Source of the DNA: Casuarina equisetifolia
Taxonomy: Eukaryota > Streptophyta > Magnoliopsida > Fagales > Casuarinaceae
Assembly: GCA_028551475.1 (NCBI GenBank)
Contig: CM052356.1
Coordinates: forward strand, 15,651,884-15,715,883
DNA: 64,000 bases
Direction: 5' to 3'
Shown: piece by piece, positions 41,300 through 54,500 of the stretch
How the letters are laid out: each line of letters starts with the position of its first letter
Numbering within the stretch: the first letter of the stretch is position 1
The notes under the pieces: model-generated
Told to the model about the DNA's origin: nothing
What the model saw: the letters and a program-made list of their open reading frames with translations, nothing else
Databases searched by the model: none
Translations under genes and position numbers: made by a program

Positions 41300-43000
41300 T
41301 TTTTTAACTTTGGATATTTTTTCGAGTTATCATAAATATCTTCAATAGTAAGAAAATTGTATATTTTCTTCATATCTAATGGTTCTTTAAGCATGATTTT
41401 ATCTAATCATGTGTGCATAATCTTTTCTTACTTGTCGTAGCTCTAATGTTTTGTCAAAATTTCTATTGGCCAAACTACTCATATATTTTTTGAATCTTGC
41501 TCTTTGATCGGTAATTTGGGATTTCCAAATTCCATTGAGATCTTCATATATTTCCTTGGAGATCTCAAGATTGTAAAGGAATTTAATTTCTAAAAATTAT
41601 TGTTTAGATTTTTCACATTTGGATTTACCTTTAGATAATTCTACTTGCATGTATCTAGTAAATAATTATTTAGCTTCTTCCATGATGTTGTGTGGTTGAT
41701 AGGAAAAGGTCACATAACCATTGATTTGGCTATAGTAAACATTCCATGAAATGTTAACTCATAAGTTGAATCTTTTAAATACAACATATACATGGGTTAG
41801 GCATTCATTCTTTTTACTACTATAACCCATTTGCTTGGCTTAGGCTCCATAAAGTAAATTTAGTTGTTGCATGGTTGACAAGTCTTCTTCTTAGATTCAA
41901 TTGAGAAAATCTACAATGAAATTGTTAGTATCTTTTAAATATTTAATTTCAAATCACTAATTTGCAAAAAAAAAATGACCATTTTAATTTTGCACCTTCT
42001 ACAATGTTTCTTTTATTGGTTAAACATTCTTTAACAAATTTATTATTTTTTTAATAATAAAGTCTTTAGGAGCAACATAAATATAAAAAAATTATTAGCT
42101 AATGTCAAAGCCAAAAATCTTTTTCCAAAAGTTATGTAATTCTATAGCTAATTTGGTTTGAACTTTCTAGCATTATATCCATAAATCAATTTATTTTTAA
42201 CCTTTTTAGGAATAAGATCTTTTCTAAATTTATTCCTTTAAAAGAAACCTATTCAGATTTATGCCAAAATTTTATAGGTAATTTGGTCTTGAAGTTTTAA
42301 ACCTAATTGATTTAAAACTAATCCTAAGAATTCAATAGATTTTTTTTTTCAATCTTTATTTTCTTATGAGAAATAATAATTTCAATTCTTTGAATTTCTT
42401 CACAAATAATTTTAAGATGCTTTTTTATTCTTCTAAGGTTTTAGAAAACATAATAATTTCATCTATATATACTATTAAAAAAATCTTTAAGGTCATTAAA
42501 GATCTTGTCCATCCACCTTAAAGCTTGATAGGCTATATTTAGTCCAAAGGACATTACATTCCACTGGTAACATCCTCTTCTTAGAGTGCTAAAAGCTTAT
42601 AAAGTTTAGACTTCTCAATTACTTGTATTTGATAGAAACCTAACTTATAGTCAAACTTACTTAAATAGTTTGATCCCTTAGTTTGATTAACTAAGACATC
42701 TTTTTTAGGAACAAAATAGTCATCAAACTTTAATTCTCATTAAGTCTTTTATAGTTTATGGCTATTCTTATTTTTCTTTTTAATTTTACCATGGTTTATT
42801 ACCCTAAAAGTTGGACTAGAATGAAGTTTATCTATCTCTTTTATTAGCCTTTCATCAAAGAACTCTATAATTTGAATATCATGTTTGGTATAAATCATTG
42901 GTTTAACTTTAATTATGACATTAAGGTCTTTTAATTTTAAACTACCATATTAAAGGTTTCTCGTCCATAGTTTCAAAGAATTTTCACTAAGATTTTCTTC
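41300..43000 (-). mobile_element. Endogenous caulimovirid fossil (RT and RNase H region)
   Basis: Short peptide stretches on the minus strand match the polymerase of plant pararetroviruses (Caulimoviridae). There is an SSP-F-V-NH region ahead of the polymerase palm (about 42.8 kb), a SKFDYKLGFYQIQ stretch matching the SKFDCKSGFWQI box (about 42.63 kb), and YQWNVMSFGLN matching the EWNVMPFGLKNAP box (about 42.55 kb). An RNase H tail lies near 41.9 kb. The NH-x-IK and FDxKSGF wording distinguishes this from Gypsy or Copia polymerases. It is badly broken, with more than ten breaks, and is partial: I see no coat or movement region with confidence. Edges are approximate. An old insertion, as judged by decay. 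Confidence 0.75.
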
Positions 43001-43144
43001 AAGAATCTTATAAATTCAATGAAAAGGCTATTATGTATGTATACTAAATGTGTGATTATTGGGAGCAAAAGGGAAATCTTCAACTAAAAGAGAAACAACA
43101 CTTATAAATTTAGTGATGATGACTCTCTCAATCCCACAGTTAGA

Positions 43145-43683
43145 AACTTGAAATAAGAGATGGTGACAATGCGGGCCCTTCTTTGATAAGCTTGGCCAAA
43201 ACCAGCTCGTTGGGCCTATTTCAACCTAAGTTTTGTCTTTGTTTATGAACTTATGACTTCTTTAATTTCTTAGTAAGTTATATATTTTTCCTTTTTTTTT
43301 AGAATACTTCAAAAGCAATTAGGGTTGTTCCTCTCAATCTCTAATTATTTTTAGTTTTTTTATAGCATTGGAACTTTTTTATGTCTTATCCTTATCAAGA
43401 CTATAGTTATCATGTATATAAAATAGTTACCAAATCTCTAAATAAAAAATTAACTAGATATCCTATAGAAAATGCTAAAACTACCAAGATGCCTTGGCTT
43501 AATTAAAACCATGGTAGCTTGCTATCAAAGAAGTCTCATCAACCTATGAAATTTTTGTTCCTTCATTGCCCAACTACAAAAAAATAAAAAATAAAAAATA
43601 AAAAATAAAAAATAAAAAATAAAAAATAAAAAAAATAAAAAATAAAAAGTTGTGACACTTGAATTTCCTTTTATATATATATA

Positions 43684-43716
<33 letters not shown>

Positions 43717-44130
43717 GCCCACATTGCTTTTATTTTTTTGTAAAACTTGAAAAGTGGAATTAGTTAATTATCCTAATAGAATGTTTAAATTAAATAATTT
43801 GTTATAAATACATGAAATTCCTAATGCACATTATCCCCTTAAGATATTCAAATTTTCCATTTTTGTGGATTTTTCTTGCATTGAGAAAAGAGATAATTAT
43901 CTTATGTTTTATGATGCAACTTAGTGTAAAAGTAGCAAAAAAACATGTGATTACCTCATGTTTTATTGGGATTTGGTTAGCAAGAATGCAAAGTTAGTTT
44001 TGAGATAAAGTCTTATTAATAGGTCTATCTTGTGTGTAAATTCTAATTGAGTACCATAATTCTACTCAAATTATTAGTTAGCTTTTAGTTTGACTTTTGG
44101 GACTTCTAACATGGTATTGGAATTTACATA
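43145..44130 (+). repeat. LTR-like dispersed repeat, copy 1
   Basis: Two blocks here (about 43147-43420 and 43850-44130) are clearly related, in the same order and orientation, to 61075-61350 and 61440-61700. Between them this copy has gained simple-sequence DNA. The right edge reads TCTAACATGGTATTGG, which resembles an LTR end (CA) followed by an initiator-tRNA-Met-type primer site, so a solo or partial LTR is likely. No coding region. Confidence 0.65.
43569..43717. repeat. (AAAAAAT)n and (TATATG)n simple-sequence tracts
   Basis: About eleven units of a 7-bp A-rich repeat (43569-43650), then TA dinucleotides passing into about five TATATG units (43672-43717). They lie inside LTR-like repeat copy 1 and are absent from copy 2. 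Confidence 0.9.
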
Positions 44131-45760
44131 ATCCATTTTACTCCAAGTGACCTTAAGCCCAAGTAAGGTGATTGAGATGTGCTAGGAAAGGGAATAAGAT
44201 AAATCCCAAATGGTTAAAAATTAATTAGCAAAGATTTTCCATTCCTAATCTTTGTGGAATTTTCCCCTAATAGTAGTCAACCATACCTTTGGAAGAATCA
44301 TAAGAAGAAAGAGTAGAAAAAAGGCTAATTTTCACCCTTAGAAATGGAAGCTAGGGTTAGCTTCCCTCATGGCAAGATTGGAAATGTACATTCACTTTTC
44401 AAATTGGATTATTTGAAATAGTTCAAAACAAAGAAATTGCATTCACATATGCATATAATACTTCTTGTCATTTTCACCTCAATTTTGTTTCTTGTTACCC
44501 ATTTGGTCTATCACACTCTTTCCCTGGAGACAACAACGATTTAGTCAAATGAACTGCTTATCTTGAAACAAGAAAGCTTTTTTAGATCCTTAAACTGTAA
44601 GAGTACTAAGAATTGACATTAAAAAAAAATCAATTTTCAATGATATAACTTTTTATAAAGCAAAATGAACCATGCCATGGTCAAAAAGTCTGATTAGGAA
44701 TCAAGATGACGAGATGATAAAGGCCTTTCTTTAGTGCCATAGCCTGATATGCATAATTATTTATTAACACTATGAGGGATTGATAGTTCTTATAAAAGGT
44801 AGCTTTACTCTTGTGCAAAAGAGGTCTTACATACTACTTGAGCTAGTAGATTTGATGGTACAAGCAAAAGTATTCATCATTTGTTATGTATAAATAACTT
44901 CAATAATTTCTTTACATTCCAACATTGATATTAGACCAAGATAATCAAAACTCATCAATCATCCTCTCTTTCTTATGTGTCTACAACCTATGTGCATCCT
45001 TTTATCCATACCTATAAAACACAATGGTTGTATAATGCCTTATAAGCCTTTTAGAGATATATCAAGATACTAAAAAATATATATAAGAATTGTTTGGAGA
45101 TAAGATAAAAGGAGGAAAGGTAGCCACAACACATGTGATTGCCACATAAGATTACCTGACAGTAGCTACTCATGTAGCTACAGTGCAATCCCTTCACCCT
45201 TAGAGAACATGGCTCATGGCAGCTCAAATGGGATGACAACATGTAACCCTTCCTCATTGGCATCTCCATTATATTATAAGAGATGTATTATTTTCATTTT
45301 ATTCTTAACATAGGATTCTTTCTCATATTTGTAACTTAGATTGTATAAAGGTTTTCTTATTTTATTAATGAAAAGGCAAGCTTTTTCCCAAACACAATCT
45401 CATTTTGACAAGAATGAACTAGAAATTCAATATGAATAAGATATCTAATACATCAATAAGGTACCTCCATTAAGTTGGACAATTATGCCTTAGTTAAGCT
45501 TGCGTGTGGGTACAAAATATTCTTTACTTTTTGTTTTTCTTTTCTAGGTTATGGTGGTACAAGAAATTTAAATGCCAAGTCTTATTAGCTCCTTTTTTAT
45601 ACAACCAAAAGAAGAAAAAATAAAAATTGCTTGCAATTCTTCATGTAGAAAGAAGCTTATTCACCATCCATATAGGTGTCCCTAACTCTCTCTCTCAATA
45701 AAATAAAATGGTAAAAAATAGATCCTAAAACTATAAAAATTCATAAATATCAAGAAAAAA
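44131..45760. other. AT-rich spacer; no gene seen
   Basis: Lies between the LTR-like repeat and the 3' end of the ABCC pseudogene. No open frame or repeat termini recognised. Confidence 0.5.
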
Positions 45761-46068
45761 TCAAACTAAATGTGTTGAATCATTTAAAAGAATGATGCAA
45801 TCAATGACTTCAATACTTTCAACCATATGGTAAAGGGATGACCATCATCCACCTCCTAAGGGTTTGGTGTTGATCAAGTGACTCTTCAATTACTTTGTCA
45901 TATTATCCTTCCAAAACTCCCTGTGAAGTTATTATAGTATCCTTTGTTTTCTTGAGGATATTGTTATCAACTTCTATTTCCAAACATTGAAGGTCATTTT
46001 GTGATGAGGTAAGAATAACAACAAAGGTATACTGTGCAGTAGCAACCCATAAGGAAGAGGATAGCCAT

Positions 46069-46433
46069 TGTTATGTATTTATAATGAATAATGCAAACAT
46101 AGACATAGTAGTCATTCCATTTTGCAATAAATGGAATAATGGTTGCTCATTTGTATTAACACATCGTGCATGCATGTGGCATTCAAGGTGAGAGAGAGAG
46201 AGAGAGTGAGAGAGTGACCTATTGTGTGAGTTATATGTGTTGTGTGTGCACCTACTGTGAGTGACAATAAAGCTGGAGAAAGCTTGTTTGTTTTGTAAAC
46301 CACTGAAGAAAAGAAAAAGTTTCCCCAAAAATGGAAGTAAGGTATCTTTTTGGGCCCAAAACACTTTACATGGTTGTGTTAGTGTGTGTGTATGTTGGTT
46401 GATGTTGATCCATGGTCCCTTAGAATCCTTACA
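46069..46433 (+). repeat. 5' LTR of the second Copia element
   Basis: 365-bp repeat with an internal GA-rich tract near 46190. Ends CCTTACA immediately before the primer site. Confidence 0.92.
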
Positions 46434-49400
46434 ACTAGTATCGAGAGCTCAAGTTCAAGCTTCAATGGTGTGATCCTTCAACCATGGGCATTTTGTAGCA
46501 AAAAAAGGCATTTAAGGTGTTGTTATCTTCTTCTCTTTAACTCATTTAAGTATTTTTTGATTTGATAGTGGCCAGTGGTGGTCAAAGATTGCTGGAACAT
46601 TGAATTGAAGTTCATGAGTTATTGTTCACCTTCATGGCTAAAGAGAGAAATTGGAAATTGGAATTTCTCTCTTGTTAGACGGATTTTGATAGAAAATCCA
46701 TTGTCTTTGGACTTGTGGTGGCCAAATTTACTATTTGGTGGCCTTTGTGTTGTTGAAAAGTGCCATGAAGTGGTAGAGATCAGCAAAAACCTACCAAAGA
46801 GAGAACTAGGTCTGTTTTGACCCGCTTCTACAAAGACGACCCGAACCTTCATCCGATCCAGTTTGACTCGGAGAACCAACTTGTCCTAATCCAATTTTAA
46901 TTGACTCAATTTGACCCAAAACCCAATCTGTCAACCCAATTCACTGTTGATCATTGACCATTGACTTTTGATTGATTGTTGACCCACACTTATAATACAT
47001 GTGCTAAACCCCACGTGCAACCACACACAACACTATTTTGCACGAGAAACAAATACATCGAAAGGCTTTTCAAACCAATTTTTTAGGGTTATTTATTATA
47101 GTATTTTGGAAGGTTTTCTAGAATTGATTTTAGAATTTTTGGATAAGTACAAAGGGACATTTTGGTCATTTTAGATACTAAAATTGAAGTTTAAAGGGAG
47201 CTTATCAAAATGACAGAAGCTTTTAAAACTGACAAGTTTAACGGCACCAAATTTGGACTATGGAAGACTTAACTCATGGATTATTTATATCAAAAGGAAA
47301 ATTTAATATTGGGCGTTAAAAGTAAAGAGCATGAGCCAATAAGTATTTCCAAGAAAGATTGGGATTTTTTTAGACAAGAAGACTCTTAATCTAATTAGGT
47401 TGGCTTTAATCCTTCAATTATAATGAATGTCAATGAAGCAACCATAGCAAAAGGTTGTATGGATGCTCTGGAAATAATGCACCAAACACCTTCCTCTATG
47501 AATAGCGTGTTCCTCACTAAAAGGCTTTATAAGATGGAGTATGATGACACTCATCCTATGCAAAAGCACTTAAATTACTTTAATTCATTGGTTCATCAAT
47601 TGAAGGTAATCAGTGTTAATTATGATAAGGATATTAGTGCAACAAATTTTTTAACCATTCTACCAAGTAGCTGGGACTTGTTGGTTATGTCCATTATTGG
47701 ATTAGTTAAGGGGAAGCTAAATTGTAATGATGTCATTGGAATAGTCATGTCAGAAGATTTAAGATGAAAATCTTTAGAAGAAGCTTCCGATTCTAAGACT
47801 TTCGTTGCGTACTTAACCAATAGTAGCAACATGGTAGAGATGGGAGGAGACAAGATAGAAATGAGGAACAAAAAGGTAAAAGTTGTGGTAGGTCAAGGCC
47901 TAAGGGAAAATAACAAAGTAAAGAGTTAACTAAGAAAGAGTGTTGCAATTGTGGTAAAACTAAACATTTCAAGAGGAATTGTCGAGCTCCCAAGAAATAG
48001 ACTAATTAGAGACAGATTAATCATACTTCAAAGGAAATATCTGATAATAATTCAACAAACTTTGTAAAGCTTATGATACTATATGTTATTGCTACAACAG
48101 ATGATTCATGGGTAATAAATTCAGATGCTTTATGCTACTCCATGTAGAAAGCTTTTCATGGGTTGCGCTTTAGGCGATTATGGTATAGTATTATTAGAAG
48201 ATGATCATTTATGCAAAATTACAGGCATTGGTAAGATTGTTTTGACATTGTCAAATGGTTTATGCTTACTTTGAACGATATGAGGCATATTCCAGATCTT
48301 AAGATGAACTTAATCTTGACCACTACCCTTGACAATGAATGTTATTGTACCTATCTAGGTAAAGGTGGTTACAAGAGCATCAAAGGTGCTTTGGTAATGA
48401 TAAAGGGTAAGAAAGAAGGCACATTGCGTGTATTGAAGAATGTGCGGTATAACTTTGTTAATGTTGCAACTCCTAATAATTTAAGATTTTGGCATTTGAG
48501 GCTTGGACACATGAGTAAGAAAGGTCTCAAGATATTACAATTTAAGGGAAAGTTTAAAGGCTTGAATGGTGTGGATTTGGAATTCTATGAAGGTTACACT
48601 TTGGGAAAGATAAAAAAAAAAGATTTCTTTGAAATGGGTGTAAGGAAGAAAAAGAAATTAAAGTTGGTTCATACAAATGTATAGCGGTCAACCTAGGTTG
48701 TTTCACTTGGAGGTTTGAGGTACTTTGTGACGTTTATTAATGATTCTACAAGAAAGTCCTGGATCTATATGATGAAAAACAAGTCTAATGAGTTTAAGGT
48801 ATTTAAAAAATAAAAGGCATTGGTTGAGAATCAAACTAATCCTGGATCTATATGATGAAAAACAAGGCTAATATGTTTAAGGTGTTTAAAAAGTGGAAGG
48901 CATTGGTTGAGAATCAAACTAACTTGAGGATTAAAGCTCTTAAATATGATAATGGGGGTAAATATTGTAGTAGAGAGTTTGATGATTTCTGATCAAGAGT
49001 AAGAATTAGGAGAATCAAGGTTGCCCCAAGAACTCCTCAAGAAAATGGAGTTGCAAAGCAGATAGATCACACCATTTTAAAGAAGGGGATAGCAATGATT
49101 CACCATATAGGACTTCCACAATACTATTGAGGCGATGCTTTTAATACAACATTATTCTTGTTGAATAGAAACCCTTCTACAATATTGAAATTTAATATTT
49201 CTGAAGAAAAGTGGACAAAAAAATAGATAGATTACTCATACCTCAAGATATTTTGGTATAAGGCATATACATTGTTAAAGGATCAGAATAAGGATAAGTT
49301 AGACCCTAAAGCTCAAAAGTACTACTTTTTGGATATGGTGGAGATGAATATGGTATAGGTTGTGGGATAGTGAAATAAGGATGTATAGGTTTTGAGATAT

Positions 49401-51222
49401 AGTGTTTAATGAGGATAAATAAATTATATAAAGACATGAAAGATAGATAAGTGTAAAAGAAATTTGATGTGATTGATGCATACTTAATATTCTAGAGAAA
49501 TTAAATAGTGATAGTTCTCAGAAGCCCTCTTCACCAACTTCATCCTCATAAGTACACCAAAGGATCAATCTAACACTTTCCCTATTGCTCCATCTGTGAG
49601 GAGATTTATTAAAGAGAGGTATGCTCTTTCTAGGTACTCTATCTTTAAACTATATTTTGTATACTGATGCAGGTGAACCTAGAATAGGTAGAAAGCCTTG
49701 GAATTTGATTCAGCTACCTAAAGGTAAAAGAGCATTATATTGAAGATAGATATACAAAATTAAGAATGAAGTAGATGGGAGCAAGTGTTATGAGGCTAGA
49801 CTTGTTGTTAAAAGTTATGCGCCAAAAAAAAGAAATAGATTTTGAGGATATTTTTGCTTCAATGGTTAAGATGACTTCAGTATGGGTGATGTTGAGTATG
49901 GTAGCTATTTTAGATCTCCATCTAGAATAGTTAGATGTGAAGACATCATTTCTTTATGGAGATTTAGAAGAAGAGTTTTACATGTATCAACCTAAAGGAC
50001 TTGAAGTTAAAGAAAAAGAAAAAATTGTGTGTAAACTTAAGAAGAGTTTTTATGATCTAAAACAAGCCTCTAGACAATATCATATGAAATTTGACAATTT
50101 CATAAGGGAGCAAAAGTTTGAAAGATACTTAAGTGACCATTGTGTTTATTTCAATGAGACACCATTAGGTAATTTTCTTATCTTGATTTTGTATGTTGAT
50201 GACATGTTTGTTTATGGAGTAAATATACAAGATATAGTTAAGTTAAAGAATAAACTCAAGAGTTTTTTTTTTTCAATGAAAAATCTTAGAGTACAAAATA
50301 GATCCTTGGTATGAAGATTACTTGTGATAGAGAGAAACATGTGCTGAAGTTGCCTCAACAAGACTATGTTGGAAGATTGCTTAAAAGGTTTAATATGAAA
50401 TATGCTAAGCCAGTGACTCAACCTCTTGCTAGACATTTCATACTATTGCTGAAAGAATGTCCACCAACATATGAGGAATAGGAATTCATGAAAAATGTTC
50501 TTTATGCTTCAGTAATAGATAGTTTGACATCTGTCATGGTTAGCACAAAGTCAAATATTACATAAGCAGTTGGTGTGGTGAGCAAATTCATAAACAAACC
50601 TAGAAAGATACATTGGAATGTAGTTAAGTGGATTTTTAGATATTTGTGGGGAATTTCTTCTTATTGTCTTCACTTTGGAGATTCAAAACTCAGTTTTTCA
50701 GGGTTATGTGGACGATGACTAATCAGGAGACCATGATGGTGGTAGGAGTGTCACAAGTTACATATTTACAGTTGGAAGAACAACTATTAGTTGGATGTCC
50801 AAGTTACAGTTAGTAGTAGCATTGTCATCTACAGAAACAGAGTACATAGCCATAATTGAGGGCAAAGGAGTTTATTTAGTTGCAAGGATTCTTGTAAGAG
50901 CTTGGTTAGAAGCTAGAGGATAGTGTGTTGTGGATAGATAGCCAAAATGCTATTCACCTTGTCAAGAATGCAATATTAAGAGAAGATATTACTTCATCAA
51001 GTAAGTGGTGGAGGATGGATGTGTGAAGTTGAAGGAGATCCACACCTCATAAAACTTGGCAGACATGTTGACCAAGGTGGTCAATAGAGACAAGTTGAAC
51101 TTCTACTCAACTTGTGCCAGGCTTAGGAGCTAGAGCTTAGGCAGGGGCATTCTCTATTCCTAAGAGCAACTCTTATTCCTATGGTACAGGGATGTTACAC
51201 TATTCATTCCAAGGTGAAGAAT

Positions 51223-51568
51223 TGTTATGTATTTGTAATGTATAGTGCAAACAGGGACATTGCAATCATTTCACTATGCAGTAAGTGGAATGATGGTTGC
51301 TCATTTGTATTAACACACTGTGCGTGTGTGTGGCATGCAAGGTGAGAGAGAGTAAGAAAGTGAGCTGCTGTGTGAGCTGTGTCTACACCTACTGTGAGTG
51401 ACAGTGAAACTTGAGAAATCTCGTTTGTTTTGAAAGTCATCGGAGAAGAGAAAGAACTACCTCCAAAATGGAAGTAGGGTATCTTTTTGGGCCCAAACCA
51501 CTCTACATGGTTATGTTAGTGTGTGTGTGTTGGTTGATGTTGATCCATGGTCCCTTAGAATCCTTACA
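51223..51568 (+). repeat. 3' LTR of the second Copia element
   Basis: 346-bp partner of the repeat at 46069, shorter mainly through a reduced GA tract and small gaps. Followed by the GCCAT target duplication. Confidence 0.92.
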
Positions 51569-54500
51569 GCCATCTCCTCCCCCCATCTATTCCATTGCCC
51601 TCTCCTTTTACCAACTTGCTTTCTCGTTCAAGTACTAAGCTGCGTAAGTACCGAGCATTTGCGGTACCTGTACTTTGAACCATTTTGGAAAAAGCACTAT
51701 CTGCATGAGACAGCAATTCCTTTGGGGTATTATATTCTAGAACCTGAAAAGCACAGAAAATCTATATCAACAACATAAAATGTAATGAAACGAAACACCA
51801 ATCTAAATCATCTCAAAAGTTGTCTGTGAAGTCTCAAGTTTAGCTCATTAAAACTTGCAGTTTTTCTTGCTGTAAGACAAAGTTATTCATCTTTTATACA
51901 AAGGCAGAAATAAAAAAACAAATAGCAGAACGAAAAACTGAGCCACAAAGACTCTATGCACTGATGGTATAGCTAACCAGCATCAACCAGAAGGATCCTA
52001 TCGGAATCAATTGCGGTATTCCGTCAGTGTGCAATAATAAGCATTGTACGTGACTTAAATTCTTCTCGATTGGTTTCCTCAATAAGAGCATCAGTTCTAA
52101 CATCAACAACTTCTGTAGCCTCATCAAGAACCAGTTCTTTTGATCTTTGCAACAATGCTGGAGCAACACTTAGTAGTTGCCTCTGTCCAACACTGAAATT
52201 TTAACCAGAATCTGAAACCTTCACGGTAACTCTCAGCTAATAGACACATCTACTTTAAACTATTAAGAAGCAAAAGAATCCAGGTACTTATGTTGATAAT
52301 TATAGCAATATCTTGTACCAGATACAGGGCTATTTAAATAAAATAAATGACAAAAGGATGAATAGTAGGAAAGCGAGGGGGTCAAGTTATTAAAGAACAA
52401 AAGCAACCAGAATGAGCAAACTTATGAGGTAGAGCATTTCACCCATGAAGACAGTTCATCTGGTGAAAAGGAAAAGAGAGAGCTTTTACTCAGCATTCAG
52501 AGCTACAAAACAAAATTCTGAAGTTATGATTATCATAAGAAATACGAGAAAGTTCACACTCAACAGTTACATTGCTTTAAATAGTTAAAAAGATATAATA
52601 TAAGGGACTTCTGGTGACAAATGACAAATGGTACATTAAGACAATCTATCACTGCAAAGGGAGGGGAAGGGGTTTGTCAAACAACTAAATCATCTAGAAT
52701 CGAAAATTCAAGGATAAGCAGAAAAGATTATGTTCCAAAAGATAAGTCACAATGATGCCAACAACAATACGGGTCTACAATGAAAATTCAAGGATAATTG
52801 GTACAAAATAGACCGGCGCAATAGGCAAACAGTAAATCTGTTGGGTTAAGGGGAGGTTGGTGAGAGAAAGGTAGAGAGAAGAAGACTTTCAAATAGTAGA
52901 AGAGATGGTGATAGCTGTCAAGGATAAATTTCTCTGTGCCTTTTTGTTCATCTTTTCTGGTCCTTTGTCCTTTGCTTTGTTTCTCATGACTAGACTACCC
53001 CAAGACTGAATGGTCATTATTTTCAGAAAATTATAGTGTCAAGCAAAGATGCATTTTGGTTTCCTAATTTTCATTTATCAAGCTGAATCGGATTGTATTT
53101 CTCATATAGAAGAACATATGAATTTGTTATAAGCGAGAACACTTAGAGGTTCATTTTGAAAATCTGTTTTCTTTTATTATAAGCATATCTTTTCTTTTCC
53201 ATTACTTCTGGTAGCAATTACAGCATTTTAGTAATATTTGTATCTGTTTTCCCGAATCAAATCACCTTTTGCTGAAAATCCAAAAAGCAAAAGGGTCACA
53301 AATCTTATAACTGAACAACCTTAGAGCAGAGACATTAAACTCTTATGGCAATAAGAGTAAACTGGAGAGTATCTCTAGAAACCTTAGGTTGGAAAGACTC
53401 GAAAAAGTCCTAAAATATTAGGGGACAGAGTAGAGAGATGGGGAGAGGAAGAGGAAATGGTGAACAAAAGGATATCTACATTGAACTAGATTTTGAAATG
53501 CTGAAAAAATACGTAAGGGATGGCTTAAATAAATGGCAAGAATGTTCTGAGTATTCCTCATCATGGAAAACAATGCTGAGAAAGAATACGAGCACGATCA
53601 CTTATAGTTTTGGAACAAACTGAACCTACAAATTGACTACTCCAGCAGACCAACCAAGCCACAAATTCCAGATAGATTGATGTTATCTAAAGAATCTAAC
53701 TCTACAGAGCTGAAATGGACCAAACGTCATATTCCAACAGACGCTTAGAAGAAGCATTTATTTAAACTTGTATTATTACTACAATTAGGAAAATGTAAAG
53801 AAGAACAATGCAGCTGTAATAAAATGTCTTCCTCAAGACCAGGCAGTTCAATGTACCCCCTATAACACTACTACTCAGATTTAAAAAGTTTAGCAGTCAA
53901 ATGACTACCATTTTTATCTGTACTACCTACCACCCAAAAACAATATAAACATTCCAGCAGTATGTAACACATATGAACAAGGTGAAGATCACAGAACCTG
54001 AGTTATTATATTAGGAAGCATGAATAAGGGAAAGCGAAGCACTGCAAACAGGGATAGTGAAGTAAATGCTCTTGCCGGTGTCAATTCACCGCCAAGAAAC
54101 TGAACATTCCAAAAGAAATCACAGTGACCACAACTGGTACGCTATTTGGGAGAAATCCATTGCACAGCATAACAAAGGAAAGTGTTAGGACAATAAAAAA
54201 GAAAGCATGGGCAAGGTAGCAGAATATCAACATCTTTCATGAAGAAAAGCCAGGTGGAACTCCGTCAAGCTAAAGAGCAGCTCTTATGGATATCCAATTT
54301 GCCCATCACAAACCAAATTTCAGGGGTACATAATAGATTGACCAGCCTTGTCAAACATAACCAAATATTTATATATGTGAAAAATACATGACCAAACCGA
54401 GAAAAAGTTCATATTGACGATCAATCAGTAGTTGAACTGTAAGCGCTACATACAGTTTACTAATGAAACAAGGATACTTCAGTAGTATTTTTATTTTATT

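Larger units (their letters stand above)
46069..51568 (+). mobile_element. Ty1/copia LTR retrotransposon inserted in the ABCC last exon, broken
   Basis: A 5.5-kb element with LTRs at 46069-46433 and 51223-51568, both running TGTTATGTATT to CCTTACA. A perfect 5-bp target duplication GCCAT occurs at 46064-46068 and 51569-51573. A primer site of tRNA-Met type (CTAGTATCGAGAGC) follows the 5' LTR. Plus-strand parts: gag (about 47.2-47.8 kb) with a CCHC knuckle (about 47.94-47.99 kb), integrase region (about 48.2-49.1 kb), reverse transcriptase (about 49.7-50.3 kb, with LKQASRQ and YVDDMF) and RNase H (about 50.6-51.1 kb). The coding region is broken in well over ten places. The LTRs differ by very roughly 12%, so this insertion is several million years old and clearly older than the other Copia element. 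Confidence 0.93.

Noticed and set aside
46190-46216. GA-repeat that might be a regulatory GAGA site
   Set aside because: It is part of the Copia LTR and is explained by that element.
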